A stretch of DNA of 64,000 nt from Halorubrum sp. GN11_10-6_MGM (GCF_005435165.1 NZ_SGUC01000010.1:25116-89115), one strand, 5' to 3'; shown: positions 24,363-34,269, counted from the stretch's first letter. The notes: generated by a model from the sequence alone, not told the origin. Program-made: numbers and translations.

Positions 24363-26020
24363 GCGAACACCTCCGCGAGGAACGGTTCGAACCACGCCGC
24401 GAGCGCGAAGCCGCCGAAGCCGAGCGCGACCGTCACAAGGGCCGCCAGCCCGAGCGCCAGGAGCGGGGCCGTCGGCACCCGGTCGGGGACGATCGACGAC
24501 CGCGGCGCGCCTTTGACGGGCGCGGGCAGCCCGTCCGCCGTCTTCGCGACGGACCGCTCGCCGCCGTCAGCCGGGGCGTCGTCGCCGCCGTCGGTCGCCG
24601 CGTCGTCATCTGCGCGGCCCCCATCGGTCGCCGCCGCGCCGTCACCGCCGGCGCCGGGTACCTCGCCGTGGTCGCCGGGGAGCCCGGCGCCGGCGAAGTA
24701 GAACCGCTCTAACAGTCGCGCGACGTACGACAGCGTGAACAGCGTGCTGACGAATATCGCCGCGGCGACCGCGATCCCGATCGGGCCGCCGCCGAGCCCG
24801 GCGTCGACCGCGCCGACGCCGATGTACCACTTGCCGAGGAACCCGATCGACGGCGGGATACCGACCAGGGCGAGCCCGAGGACGGCCACCGCGCCCGACG
24901 TGTACGGGGCCGCGCGCGCGGCGCTCGCGAGGTCCTCGATCTCCCCGGTGCCGTAGCCGAGCGCGAGCAGCCCGATCCCGAGGAACAGCCCGAACTTCAT
25001 GATCCCGTGGCCGATCAGGTGGACGATTCCGCCCAGCAGCGCGGTCTCGTTCGCGAGCGCGATCGCCGCGCCGATCATGCCGAACTGCGCGACCGAGGAG
25101 TACGCGAACATCCGCTTGAGGTTGGACTGTATCGCCGCGAGCGCGGAGCCCGCGACGATCGAGACCGTCGAGACGACGAGCAGCGTGGTCGCGATCCCCT
25201 CGTTGGCCGCGAGGAAGTCGACCGTGAACACGGTGTAGGTCACGCGGATCAGCGCGTACGCGCTCGTCGTCGACACCAGCGCGGCAACGATCGTCGTGAC
25301 CGAGTCCGGCGCGCGCTGGTAGGCGTCCGGCTGCCAGGAGTGGACAGGGAAGATGGCGATCTTCAGCGCGAGTCCGATGGCGATGAACGCGTAGCTCGCG
25401 CGGACCAGCGGGTCGCCGTAGCCCGCCTGCGCGACGATCTGCGCCTGGAGATCGAGCATGTTCAGCGTCCCCGTCGCGAGGAAGGCGTAGCCGACGCCGA
25501 GCAGGTACAGCGAGGCGCCGACGGTGCCGACGACGAGGTACTTCAGCGAGGCGTACGCGCTCGCTCCCGAGCGGTCCGAGGCGATGAGCGCGTACGTCGT
25601 GAGCCCGGTGATCTCGAGGAACACGAACAGGTTGAACATGTCCCCGGTGAGCGTCATCCCGACGAGCCCGCCGACCAACAGGAGGTAGGCGCTGTAGAAG
25701 GCGTTCCCCCGCGGCCCGGCGACGCGGGCGAACGCGAGCGTCGCAACCGACACCGCGGCCACGAGCAACAGCACGGCCACCGACAGCCGGTCGGCGACGA
25801 GCTCGATCCCCACCGGCGGGAGGAACCCGCCCAGCGCGTGGTCGAAGGGGCCGTTGAACACCACTTCCGCGGCGATCGCCGCCGCGATTCCGGCCACGGC
25901 CGTCGTGCCGACCGCGGCGATCGGCCAGCCGACGCGGTCGTACCGGAGCCCGAGCGCCAGCGGCAGCGTCGCCGCCAGGATGGGGACGACGACCGCGAGC
26001 GGCAGGAGGACGTCAGTCAT
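24359..26020 (-). CDS. mnhD: Na+/H+ antiporter subunit MnhD (NuoN/M-like)
   Basis: 553 residues from the ATG at 26020, which overlaps the end of mnhC by 8 nt; an upstream start at 26029 is possible. FNLFVFLEITGLTTYALIASD (helix 5 Glu), LKIAIFPVHSWQPDAYQRAPDSVT (helix 7 Lys) and RMFAYSSVAQFGMIGAA are the Mrp subunit D signatures. After helix 12 a low-complexity insert (about residues 450-495) carries ATDGGRADDDA repeats. Predicted as one of the ion-translocating subunits of the multi-subunit antiporter. Confidence 0.93.
   Translation of the reverse strand: MTDVLLPLAVVVPILAATLPLALGLRYDRVGWPIAAVGTTAVAGIAAAIAAEVVFNGPFDHALGGFLPPVGIELVADRLSVAVLLLVAAVSVATLAFARVAGPRGNAFYSAYLLLVGGLVGMTLTGDMFNLFVFLEITGLTTYALIASDRSGASAYASLKYLVVGTVGASLYLLGVGYAFLATGTLNMLDLQAQIVAQAGYGDPLVRASYAFIAIGLALKIAIFPVHSWQPDAYQRAPDSVTTIVAALVSTTSAYALIRVTYTVFTVDFLAANEGIATTLLVVSTVSIVAGSALAAIQSNLKRMFAYSSVAQFGMIGAAIALANETALLGGIVHLIGHGIMKFGLFLGIGLLALGYGTGEIEDLASAARAAPYTSGAVAVLGLALVGIPPSIGFLGKWYIGVGAVDAGLGGGPIGIAVAAAIFVSTLFTLSYVARLLERFYFAGAGLPGDHGEVPGAGGDGAAATDGGRADDDAATDGGDDAPADGGERSVAKTADGLPAPVKGAPRSSIVPDRVPTAPLLALGLAALVTVALGFGGFALAAWFEPFLAEVFA
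24578..24646. repeat. 33-bp-type in-frame minisatellite in mnhD
   Basis: The minus-strand translation reads ATDGGRADDDA followed by ATDGGDDAPAD: the same 11-residue unit as in the neighbouring NuoL-like gene, at a position equivalent to a loop near the C-terminus. Confidence 0.65.
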
Positions 26021-26552
26021 CGGTCTCACCTCCCGAATCGGGCGCGCTCGACGCCCCGGCGGCGGGCGTCCCGTCCGAGTTCGCTGCCTCCGCCGACCGT
26101 CGCGACGGGATCGACCCCTCGTCGCGGAGCAGCTCGCGGAGCGTGTCGGTCCGGAGCGTGCCGTACTCGTCGTAGATCCGGATACACAGCGCGAGCCCGA
26201 CAGCGGTGAGGCTCACCCCGACGACGATGGCGGTGAGGACGAGCACGTGCGGCAGCGGACTCACGTAGAGCCCGCCGTCCGGACCGCCCGTCGGGACGAT
26301 CGGGATCGATCCGCCCTCGACGTACGCCGAGGCGATGAACAGCAGGAATATCGCCGTCTGAAACAGGTTGAGTCCGATGATCTTCTTCACGAGGTTCGGA
26401 TTCGCTATCATCATGTAGAGGCCGATACACAACAGCAGCGCGAACGCGACGTACGCGTGTCGCGTCGCGAGGACGTCGACGGCGCCGCCGGCCGAGGCGA
26501 GCGCCGAGGCGCTGATTCCGACGGCGTCGAGGTCGTCGACGAGCGCGAGCAC
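26013..26552 (-). CDS. mnhC: Na+/H+ antiporter subunit MnhC (NuoK-like)
   Basis: 179 residues from GTG 26552, sharing one base with the mnhB stop. Three helices (about 32-50, 60-78, 97-120) with YMMIANPNLVKKIIGLNLFQTAIFLLFI, the typical MnhC/NuoK block, and LPHVLVLTAIVVGVSLTAVGLALCIRIYDEYGT. The family is usually about 110-120 residues; this copy has an N-terminal extension of about 28 residues and an acidic Ser/Ala-rich tail of about 50. The true start could be an internal codon near the first helix. Membrane subunit of the antiporter. Confidence 0.92.
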   Translation of the reverse strand: MLALVDDLDAVGISASALASAGGAVDVLATRHAYVAFALLLCIGLYMMIANPNLVKKIIGLNLFQTAIFLLFIASAYVEGGSIPIVPTGGPDGGLYVSPLPHVLVLTAIVVGVSLTAVGLALCIRIYDEYGTLRTDTLRELLRDEGSIPSRRSAEAANSDGTPAAGASSAPDSGGETDD

Positions 26553-27286
26553 TATCGCTCACCCCCGTCGGTCGCGGCCGGGCCCGTAGCCCCGGCGGCG
26601 GACTGGCCGTCGTCGGTCCCGTTGTCGTCGCGGGTCTCGTTGCCGTCGTCGCCGGTCGATTCGCCGTCGTCACTTTCGTTGCCGTCACCGACGTCCGGCT
26701 CGTTTCCGACCTCGTCGTCGAAGGCGCCCCCGTCGCCGAACCCGCCCGCGTCGCTGAACCCCTTCGCGAGGACGAAGAACAGCCCGATCAGGACGCCGGC
26801 GACGATGGTGCCGATCCCGAGGATCTCGACGCCCTCCATCCCGTACTTCACGGGGTCGGGGATCGGGAGCAGTTCGTACTGGAGGAACGCGCCGCCGAGC
26901 GCGACCGGGACGAGGCCGATCCCGGCGAACACGAGCGTGCCCCCGACCGCGAGCGCGACGACGGCGGCGTTCGCGAGCCACTGGCGGGTGGCCTCGATCC
27001 CGAAGGCGAACGCGATCATGAACACGACCGCGGCCACGATCGCGCCGCCCTGGAATCCGCCGCCGGGCGAGCCGGCGCCGTGGAAGGTGACGAACAGTCC
27101 GTAGGTGAACGCGAACGGCGCGACGATCTTCACCGTCGGCATGATCACCTGACTCTCCGTGTACGGTGTCCCCTGCCGGCGCTCCGAGTCGAGTCGGCCG
27201 TCGCTGCGCTGGGGCCTGTCCCGACCGAAGCCGCCGTCGGAAGTGGTCTCGGCGTCCCCGCCGGGACCGGAACCTGTACCGCTCAT
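26552..27286 (-). CDS. mnhB: Na+/H+ antiporter subunit MnhB
   Basis: 244 residues from the ATG at 27286 (ATGA overlap with the preceding gene). The polar N-terminus is followed by SQVIMPTVKIVAPFAFTYGLFVTFHGAGSPGGGFQGGAIVA, the signature of the MnhB domain. Four helices are predicted. The C-terminal about 60 residues are an acidic Asp/Gly/Asn-rich tail (GDGNESDDGESTGDDGNETRD), as commonly added in halophile membrane proteins. Member of the Mnh operon. Confidence 0.92.
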   Translation of the reverse strand: MSGTGSGPGGDAETTSDGGFGRDRPQRSDGRLDSERRQGTPYTESQVIMPTVKIVAPFAFTYGLFVTFHGAGSPGGGFQGGAIVAAVVFMIAFAFGIEATRQWLANAAVVALAVGGTLVFAGIGLVPVALGGAFLQYELLPIPDPVKYGMEGVEILGIGTIVAGVLIGLFFVLAKGFSDAGGFGDGGAFDDEVGNEPDVGDGNESDDGESTGDDGNETRDDNGTDDGQSAAGATGPAATDGGER

Positions 27287-27879
27287 GCGAACACCTCCCG
27301 GTGGAGGACGATGAGGGCGGCGATCCCGGCCGCGAACACGACGACCGCCTCGCCGAAGGTGTCGAAGCCGCGGAACGCCGCCAGCACCGCCATCACCGTG
27401 TTCTCGACGTGCGTCTCCGCGTACGTCTGCGCGATGTACCACTGGCTCACGTCCGGGTTCGACCAGATCGGCGCGTCCCGCGAGCCCACCGCCGGGATGT
27501 CGGCCATCGTGAGCATCAGCCCGGCGAACAACAGCCCGACCGCGCCCGCGGCGGGCAGGTTCACGGACTCGAAGGCGGCCTCGTGGTCGATGCGGGTCGT
27601 CTTCGCGAGGGTGAGGAGCAGCAGCACGGTAGTCACGCCCGCGGAGATGGCGGCCTCCGTCATCGCCACGTCGGGCGCGCGGTAGAACGTGTACAGCGCC
27701 GCCATCCCGAGGCTGTACGCGCCGAAGATGATCACCGCCGCGAGCACGTCGCGCGCGAGCGCCGTGAACAGCGCGGTCAACACGACGAAGACGAACAGGC
27801 TCGCCTCGATGGCGGTGACCTGTGCGACCACCGGGGCGCCGAGCGGACCGGACGCGACGCCGGCTATCGCGCCCGTCAT
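27283..27879 (-). CDS. DUF4040/MbhD-domain antiporter subunit (MrpA C-terminal equivalent)
   Basis: 198 residues from the ATG at 27879. The segment DVLAAVIIFGAYSLGMAALYTFYRAPDVAMTEAAISAGVTTVLLLLTLAKT is the DUF4040/MbhD helix pair found in the C-terminal part of large MrpA proteins. The rest, with VENTVMAVLAAFRGFDTFGEAVVVF, matches the adjoining MbhE-like domain. Here it is a separate gene between mnhG and mnhB, so the MrpA function is split over several genes in this operon. Both ends overlap neighbours by 4 nt. Confidence 0.88.
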   Translation of the reverse strand: MTGAIAGVASGPLGAPVVAQVTAIEASLFVFVVLTALFTALARDVLAAVIIFGAYSLGMAALYTFYRAPDVAMTEAAISAGVTTVLLLLTLAKTTRIDHEAAFESVNLPAAGAVGLLFAGLMLTMADIPAVGSRDAPIWSNPDVSQWYIAQTYAETHVENTVMAVLAAFRGFDTFGEAVVVFAAGIAALIVLHREVFA

Positions 27880-28208
27880 CGCCGATCATCCCCCTCGATC
27901 CACGGGACGATTCCCTCCTCGAAGGCGGCCCGCGCGATGGCGTGGGCCGCGGTCGGGTTCGTCACGAAGATGAAGAACAGCAGGAGGACCGACTTGAAGC
28001 CGGCGCCCGCCAGTCCGACGGTGAGCGCGACCGCCGCGAGCCCGAAGCCCGCGCCGAGCGTGTCGGCCTGCGAGGCGGTGTGCGCCCGCGAGTACACGTC
28101 GGGCAGCCGGAGCACGCCCACCATCGAGACGAACGAGAAGAACAGCCCGAGCAGCGTGAGCGCGACGACCAGCCACACGCGGGCCGCCTCCAGCGTCGCC
28201 GCGGTCAC
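27876..28208 (-). CDS. mnhG: Monovalent cation/H+ antiporter subunit MnhG
   Basis: 110 residues. The MnhG signature FFSFVSMVGVLRLPDVYSRAHTASQADTLGAGF lies at residues 23-55 and LLLFFIFVTNPTAAHAIARAA at about 75-95. Three membrane helices are predicted. It overlaps mnhF and the DUF4040 gene by 4 nt each, showing tight translational coupling. Confidence 0.94.
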   Translation of the reverse strand: MTAATLEAARVWLVVALTLLGLFFSFVSMVGVLRLPDVYSRAHTASQADTLGAGFGLAAVALTVGLAGAGFKSVLLLFFIFVTNPTAAHAIARAAFEEGIVPWIEGDDRR

Positions 28209-28510
28209 AGCACACCACCCCGTTCGACGGTGAACTTCGAGATGGCGATGGCCATCAGGAAGTTGAGCAGCGCGTACACCAGGGCGATGTCGAGGAACGT
28301 CGGCTCGCCGAGCGCGGCGCCGAGGATCGCGAGGATGACGACGGTGTTCGTCCCGAGGACGTTCACCGCCAGCACCCGGTCTTGCATCGTCGGCCCGACG
28401 ACCGCGCGGTAGAGCATGCCGACCGCGAGGACGGCGAAGCCGGCGGCCGCGACGAGCAGGAAGTCGCCGAGGGTGTAGCCGGCCGCGAGCGGGGCGTCCA
28501 CGAGGCTCAT
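28205..28510 (-). CDS. mnhF: Monovalent cation/H+ antiporter subunit MnhF
   Basis: 101 residues with three helices. The loop YRAVVGPTMQDRVLAVNVLGTNTVVILAI is the MnhF hallmark (G-P-x-x-x-D-R-V-x-A), and FLDIALVYALLNFLMAIAISKF the last helix. Start overlaps the mnhE stop by 4 nt. Part of the membrane complex. Confidence 0.94.
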   Translation of the reverse strand: MSLVDAPLAAGYTLGDFLLVAAAGFAVLAVGMLYRAVVGPTMQDRVLAVNVLGTNTVVILAILGAALGEPTFLDIALVYALLNFLMAIAISKFTVERGGVL

Positions 28511-29811
28511 CGGTCCGTCACCCCGTCGGCGTCACTCGGGTCCGCAGTCGACTCGGTCTCGCCGTCCGCGTCGACCGCGCCGCCGTCGGCGGCGGCGATC
28601 GGCAGTTCCTCCGTCGCGTCGTCGCCCTGGAGGATCGCGACGTCGTCGCGCTCGCGGGGGGTCGGCAGGCGCGCCGACCGGCGCCCGTAGTAGACGAAGC
28701 GCGTCCACCGCTCGAGGGAGCCGTCGAACAGCCCCTCGCGGGCCCACGGGAGGAGCGAGTGGACGTAGAGGTCGCTGTCCCGGGCGCGGACCGTGAGCGT
28801 GCCGGGCGTCAGCGTGATCGAGTTCGCCAGCGTCATCAGCGGCAGACCGCTGCCGACGATCACGCGCATCCGGTTCATCGTCGGCTCGATCGGGAGCCGC
28901 GGGTCGAGGATGACGCGGGCGACGACGAGGTTCGCCTTCAGGATCTCGAACAACAGCACGGGGAGGTAGATGACCCCCCGAACGATTCGCATCGGCGTCC
29001 GCGGGATCGCCGGGTTCGAGTCGAGGCTCACCCGTGAGAGGACGGTCGACACGACCGCAGCGGTCGCGACGCCCGTCACGACGTCGAACCAGTAGGTCGG
29101 ATCACCTAACAGGAGGTAAAACGCCAGCGACAGTCCGAACAGTGCCACGAACCGGCCAGTGGTCGCTTCGGTCCGGAACCGCTCGCGGCGCGTCGGCCGG
29201 TCGACCGGCGCGGTCTCGACGGACAGCGGCGTGTTCGAGAGCGCGAACTCCAGCGGCTGGAGCAGCGTGGTGTTGCCGACCGGGGTGTACTCGGGGTCCA
29301 AGACGACGCGGTCGGCGCCGTTGGCCTCGGCGTACTCCGCGAGGACGCGGACGTAGTCGTCCGCGCCGAACAGGTAGTCGTCCGCGCCGAGCACCGCCGT
29401 GACCACCTCGACGTCGGCGGCGCCGGGCGCCTCCGAGTCGTCGAGGTCCGCGGTCGTCCACGCCGAGACGCGTTCGAGCACGCGCTCGGCCGCGGCGGCC
29501 CGGTCGTCGCTCTCCGGGTCCCCGTCGCGCCACGAGGCAATCTCGACGAGGTGGATCGCGGAAGCGCCGTCTTCGGCCGCACTCGCCGCGACGTGGGCGA
29601 TCGTCGAGCGGAGCGTGGAGGTCGGTTCGACCGGGACGATCACCGCGCCCGCCGCCGAGTCGGACTCCGCGTCCGTCTCCGACGCATCGCCGGACTCGGC
29701 CGCCGCGCCCGCGCCGGAACCGACCGTCGCGCCCGCACCGGAATCGGCCGTCGCGGTCGCGTCGGGGTCGGCGCCGCCGGCCGGCGGATCGGTGTCAGCC
29801 ACCCACCACAC
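28507..29811 (-). CDS. mnhE: Monovalent cation/H+ antiporter subunit MnhE with extra N-terminal soluble domain
   Basis: 434 residues, first gene of the operon, starting at GTG 29811 or the nearby GTG 29802. The C-terminal half has the MnhE fold (LALFGLSLAFYLLLGDPTYWFDVVTG-like helices in the same region, then VIYLPVLLFEILKANLVVARVILDPRLPIEP and ANSITLTPGTLTVRAR), all family signatures. The N-terminal about 200 residues form an Ala/Gly/Ser-rich leader and a universal-stress-like alpha/beta domain (AIVPVEPTSTLRSTIAHVA-type start). Bacterial MnhE is only about 160 residues, so the extra domain is a candidate regulatory module. Confidence 0.9.
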   Translation of the reverse strand: MWWVADTDPPAGGADPDATATADSGAGATVGSGAGAAAESGDASETDAESDSAAGAVIVPVEPTSTLRSTIAHVAASAAEDGASAIHLVEIASWRDGDPESDDRAAAAERVLERVSAWTTADLDDSEAPGAADVEVVTAVLGADDYLFGADDYVRVLAEYAEANGADRVVLDPEYTPVGNTTLLQPLEFALSNTPLSVETAPVDRPTRRERFRTEATTGRFVALFGLSLAFYLLLGDPTYWFDVVTGVATAAVVSTVLSRVSLDSNPAIPRTPMRIVRGVIYLPVLLFEILKANLVVARVILDPRLPIEPTMNRMRVIVGSGLPLMTLANSITLTPGTLTVRARDSDLYVHSLLPWAREGLFDGSLERWTRFVYYGRRSARLPTPRERDDVAILQGDDATEELPIAAADGGAVDADGETESTADPSDADGVTDR

Positions 29812-30009
29812 CTCCCACGGGGTCGTGCGTGACCGTCTCGTTACACATGAATGTTCTACCCGTGTGGTTACTCTACCGCCCCAAAACAGTTTGTATCCGC
29901 GGTAACCCTGCCGGGGGCGGGCGATACGAGCCGCGCGAGTCGCCGGGCTCGCCGGCCCTCGCGGGACGCGTCGAGCGGCGATCCACGGGGCGACGGCTCG
30001 GATCGCCGC

Positions 30010-31179
30010 TCACGCCGCCGCGTCGAGCGTCGCCGCGAGGCGGTCGGCGATGCGCCCCGCGACCGCGTTCTTCGACCCGACCGCCTCCTCGGGTTCGGTC
30101 CCCTCCCCCCCGACGAGGAGGACGCGCGTCTCGTCGTCGCCCATCACGCTCGCGTCGTTCGCGACGACGAACGCGAGTCCGACGCGGTCGCGGATGTGCT
30201 CGGCCTCCGCGACCATCGCCGCGTCGTCGCCCGACGTCTCGGCTTTGAACCCGACGATCGGCAGGTCGGGGTACGCCTCGCGCACCGAGTCGATGAGCTT
30301 CGGCGTCGGCTCCAACTCGACCGACAGCGGCGACCCCGACCGGATCTTCTCGTCGACGGCGTCGGCGGTGAAATCGGAGATGGCGGCCGCGGAGATCAGC
30401 GCGTCCGCGGTCGCCGCCGTCCGGCGGCAGGCGTCCATCATCTCGTCGGCGGTCTCGACCGACACCACGTCGGCGTAGGGGACCTCGGGGCCGTCCTGAA
30501 CGAGCGTCACTCGCGCGCCGCGGACGTAACACGCCCGCGCGACCGCTCGACCGGTCTTGCCAGAGGCGCGGTTCGTCAGGATGCGGATCGGGTCGATCCG
30601 CTCCTTCGTCGCGCCCGCGGTGACGACGACGTGCGTCCCAGCGAGGGTCTGCGGCGTCGTCGCGCGGGCGACCTCCGTCACGATATCCTCCTCGGCGGCG
30701 ATCTTCGCCTTCCCCTCCTCGACCCGGGGATCGGCGAAGCGCACGCCCCACGACTCCAGCTTGTCGAGCGCGTCGAGGACGCCCGGGTGGTCGTACATCG
30801 GCTCGTGCATCGCGGGCGCCATCACGACCGGCACGTCCGCGCCCAAGGCCGTCGTCGCGCAGGTCGTGACGGGGGTGTCGTCGACCGCGGCCGCGACCTT
30901 CCCCGCCGTGTTCGCGGTCGCCGGGGCCAACAGCAGGACGTCGGCCCAGCCCTCGCGACCGCAGAGTTCGACGTGCTCCACGTCGCCGGTGATCTCGGTG
31001 ACGACGGGCTCGTCGGTGGCGAAGTCGACCGCCCACGGGTGGACGATGTTCGTCGCCGCCGGGGACATGACGGCCCGGACGCTCGCGCCGTGCCGGCGCA
31101 GTTCGTGCGCGAGTTCGACGACCTTCACCGCCGCGATGCTCCCCGAGACGCCGAGCGCGACGTTGACCCCGTCCAGCAT
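30010..31179 (-). CDS. coaBC: Bifunctional phosphopantothenoylcysteine decarboxylase / phosphopantothenate--cysteine ligase
   Basis: 389 residues. The flavin-dependent decarboxylase domain starts NVALGVSGSIAAVKVVELAHELR, with the catalytic His in AATNIVHPWAVDF and PAMHEPMYDHPGVL. The ligase domain begins at GTHVVVTAGATKERIDPIRILTNRASGKTG and holds SAAISDFTADAVDEKI. Both domains are complete; they make 4'-phosphopantetheine in CoA synthesis. A TATA-like CTTATAAG at 31206-31213 lies about 30 nt upstream. An archaeal pantothenate-synthesis gene of the same pathway lies at 33471. Confidence 0.95.
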   Translation of the reverse strand: MLDGVNVALGVSGSIAAVKVVELAHELRRHGASVRAVMSPAATNIVHPWAVDFATDEPVVTEITGDVEHVELCGREGWADVLLLAPATANTAGKVAAAVDDTPVTTCATTALGADVPVVMAPAMHEPMYDHPGVLDALDKLESWGVRFADPRVEEGKAKIAAEEDIVTEVARATTPQTLAGTHVVVTAGATKERIDPIRILTNRASGKTGRAVARACYVRGARVTLVQDGPEVPYADVVSVETADEMMDACRRTAATADALISAAAISDFTADAVDEKIRSGSPLSVELEPTPKLIDSVREAYPDLPIVGFKAETSGDDAAMVAEAEHIRDRVGLAFVVANDASVMGDDETRVLLVGGEGTEPEEAVGSKNAVAGRIADRLAATLDAAA

Positions 31180-31205
31180 TACCGAGTCCGTTCCCGCCGC
31201 GACGG

Positions 31206-31213
31206 CTTATAAG
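31206..31213 (-). promoter_or_regulatory. TATA-like box of coaBC
   Basis: Palindromic CTTATAAG is centred 30 nt upstream of the coaBC ATG (31179), between that start and the structured repeat copy B. Confidence 0.5.
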
Positions 31214-31283
31214 ATGTCGTTGCGGAGTGGGATGGGGTGAGCGGTCTTGGAGAGTTCTCCGAAACCATTTGTAAATAGTCGGC

Positions 31284-31526
31284 GGTGGCGCGTGCCTGCG
31301 AGGCCGCGAAGCGGCCGAGCAGCACGCGCGAGGGAGTCGGCGGCGACCAACGGGAGCCGCCGACGAGGCTGGGGAGGCGTGAGGCTACGGTGCTGTGCGG
31401 GGCTGGTGGGACTCAAAGGGGCAGCCGGGAGGGCGGCGCAGGCGACGCAAGCACTGGAAGGAGTGAGCGAAGTGAGCGACTGAAGCGCGCAGCGAGCGTG
31501 CGCCGCCCTCCCGGCTGGGGCTTTGG
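31284..31526 (-). repeat. Dispersed structured intergenic element, copy B
   Basis: Reads on the minus strand, from CCAAAGCCCCAG (31526) to CGCGCCACC (31284). A perfect 17-bp stem pairs 31424-31440 with 31499-31515; its sequence differs from copies A and C at five or more positions, each with a matching change on the other arm. The middle hairpin is GTCGGCGG/CCGCCGAC and the third is GGCCGC-TTC-GCGGCC. It lies in the 31180-31647 gap, in sense with both flanking genes, 121 nt after the DUF63-like gene stop and 104 nt before coaBC. Confidence 0.85.
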
Positions 31527-31547
31527 ACGCCTTCGCCGCCGATCCAC

Positions 31548-31622
31548 TGTTAGCTTTTTATAAGTGGGTGGTCCGGATTGCGGCGACGCTACAGGCGTCG
31601 CCGATAGCAACCACTTATAAAC
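31548..31622. repeat. Inverted repeat with TATA-like arms beside element B
   Basis: TTTTTATAAGTGG (about 31553-31565) and CCACTTATAAAC (about 31610-31621) face each other around a GGCGACGC/GCGTCGCC stem (about 31581-31601). The structure could be a bidirectional promoter or terminator; it lies between the DUF63-like gene stop and copy B. Confidence 0.5.
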
Positions 31623-31647
31623 AAACGATGAAATTACAGCCCATCTT

Positions 31648-32886
<1,239 letters not shown>

Positions 32887-33336
32887 TCAGAGGGGCGGTC
32901 CGGGCTGCTCGTAGTCGGTGCCGAGGATTACCATCGTCTGCGAGCGCGAGAACCCCTCGGTCTCCGCGATCCGCTCGAACATCAGCTCTCGGAGCCGGTC
33001 GGTGTCCGCCGCGACGACCCGGAGGATGACGTCCCACTCGCCGGTGGTGAGGTGGATCTCGCGCACGCCGTCGATGCCGCGGAGCCGTTCGAGCGCGTCC
33101 TCCTCGCGCCCCTGTTCGACGCGCAGCCCGACGAACGCGCCGACGCCGTAGCCGACCGCCTTCGGGTCGATGTCGGCGTGGTACCCGCGGAGCACGCCGG
33201 CCTCTTCGAGGCGGCTGACCCGGTCGTGGACGGTCGCGCTAGACATGTCGATCCGTCGCGCGACCTCCGAGAACGGAGTCCGCGCGTCCTCCTGGAGGAT
33301 TCGCAGGATCGCCCGGTCCGTCTCGTCGAGTTCCAT
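32887..33336 (-). CDS. Lrp/AsnC-family transcriptional regulator
   Basis: 149 residues from the ATG at 33336. The start MELDETDRAILRILQEDARTPFSEVARRIDMSSATVHDRVSRLEEAGVL is a complete Lrp winged helix; the RAM ligand-binding domain follows (VGAFVGLRVEQGREEDALERLRGIDGVREIHLTTGEWDVILRVVA, with the family G-x-x-D). It is probably a homo-oligomeric regulator responding to a small metabolite, often an amino acid. Its targets cannot be read here. Confidence 0.93.
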   Translation of the reverse strand: MELDETDRAILRILQEDARTPFSEVARRIDMSSATVHDRVSRLEEAGVLRGYHADIDPKAVGYGVGAFVGLRVEQGREEDALERLRGIDGVREIHLTTGEWDVILRVVAADTDRLRELMFERIAETEGFSRSQTMVILGTDYEQPGPPL

Positions 33337-33411
33337 ACCGCACGTTAGGGCGGCACACGCTTTTGCCTTCCGGCGAGCGGAGCGAGCGGCGGCCGACCCC
33401 GCTGCCACCCG

Positions 33412-33475
33412 ATGCTCGCGCCCTCGTCGCTCGGTACCGGTGCCCTCCTCACTCGGTACTGGAACCCTCCTCACT
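33412..33475. repeat. Tandem echoes of a stop-codon region
   Basis: On the minus strand the last codons and stop of the gene at 33471 (CCGAGTGAGGAGGG) recur 22 bp later as CCGAGTGAGGAGGG and again as CCGAGCGACGAGGG. The unit is 22 bp with variable 8-nt spacers; the first two copies keep the GAG-TGA end. Confidence 0.75.
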
Positions 33476-34247
33476 CGGCGTCGGTCTCGTCGGCCTCGTC
33501 GGCGAACGACCCGTCGCGGATCGCCGCCTCAGCGGCGTCGAGCGCGGCGTCGGGGTCGAACTCGTCGACGATCCGCTCCAACTCCGCGGGCGTCGCGTCC
33601 GCGAGGTCTCGCGCGTGGTCGGTGACGTTCGGCACCGCGCGCAGCAGATTGTCGATGATCGGCACGTCAGCGGTCCGCGGCGACCGGCTGCCGGGGTTGA
33701 GGTCGATCACGATCTCCGTTTTCCCCATCGCGTCGAGCGCGGCGGCGCGGTCGCCGTCCTCCAAGGGCACCACGACGACGTCGGCCGATTCGATCCCGTC
33801 GGCGTCGACGACGCCGCGCGCGTGGTCGAGCCCCGGAATCTCGCCGTCTCCCGCGAGCCCCTTCACCTCGTCGGCGCCGTGGTCGCGGAGGTGGTCGGCG
33901 ATCCGGCGGACGCGCTCGTCGGTGTGGTTGAAGAGGTTCACCTCCAGATCCGCCCCGACCGCCTCCGCAAAGTCGACCGTCTCGCTCGGCGCGAGCGCCG
34001 CCACGTTGCCGTTCACCGAGATCACGGGGTGGTCGGCGAGACGGAGGGCCGCGGCCGCCGCCCGGGCCGCCGCGTCGGCGCTCGGCAGCGTGCGCTCCCC
34101 GAGGAGGTAGTCGAACGCCTCGCCGCGCCCCTGCGCGATCAGTCCCTGCTTCGAGGTGATCCCCTTCTCGACGCCCGCCTCGATCCGGTGGCGCGTCACG
34201 AGCGACGCGTACCGCGGGTGGTCCTCGGGGATCTCCGTCTCCGTCAT
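33471..34247 (-). CDS. 4-phosphopantoate--beta-alanine ligase (archaeal phosphopantothenate synthetase)
   Basis: 258 residues from the ATG at 34247. The sequence PEDHPRYASLVTRHRIEAGVEKGITSKQGLIAQGRGEAFDYLLGE and later NGNVAALAPSETV, NLFNHTDERVRRIADHL and VIDLNPGSRSPRTADVPIIDN match the archaeal PPS (DUF137) family, which with pantoate kinase replaces bacterial pantothenate synthetase. TTTTAAA at 34270-34276 (minus) is a TATA-like box. Nearby coaBC uses its product. The end carries a 22-bp tandem repeat after the stop. Confidence 0.92.
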   Translation of the reverse strand: MTETEIPEDHPRYASLVTRHRIEAGVEKGITSKQGLIAQGRGEAFDYLLGERTLPSADAAARAAAAALRLADHPVISVNGNVAALAPSETVDFAEAVGADLEVNLFNHTDERVRRIADHLRDHGADEVKGLAGDGEIPGLDHARGVVDADGIESADVVVVPLEDGDRAAALDAMGKTEIVIDLNPGSRSPRTADVPIIDNLLRAVPNVTDHARDLADATPAELERIVDEFDPDAALDAAEAAIRDGSFADEADETDAE

Positions 34248-34269
34248 ACCCGAGCGAGGCGACGCGCCG

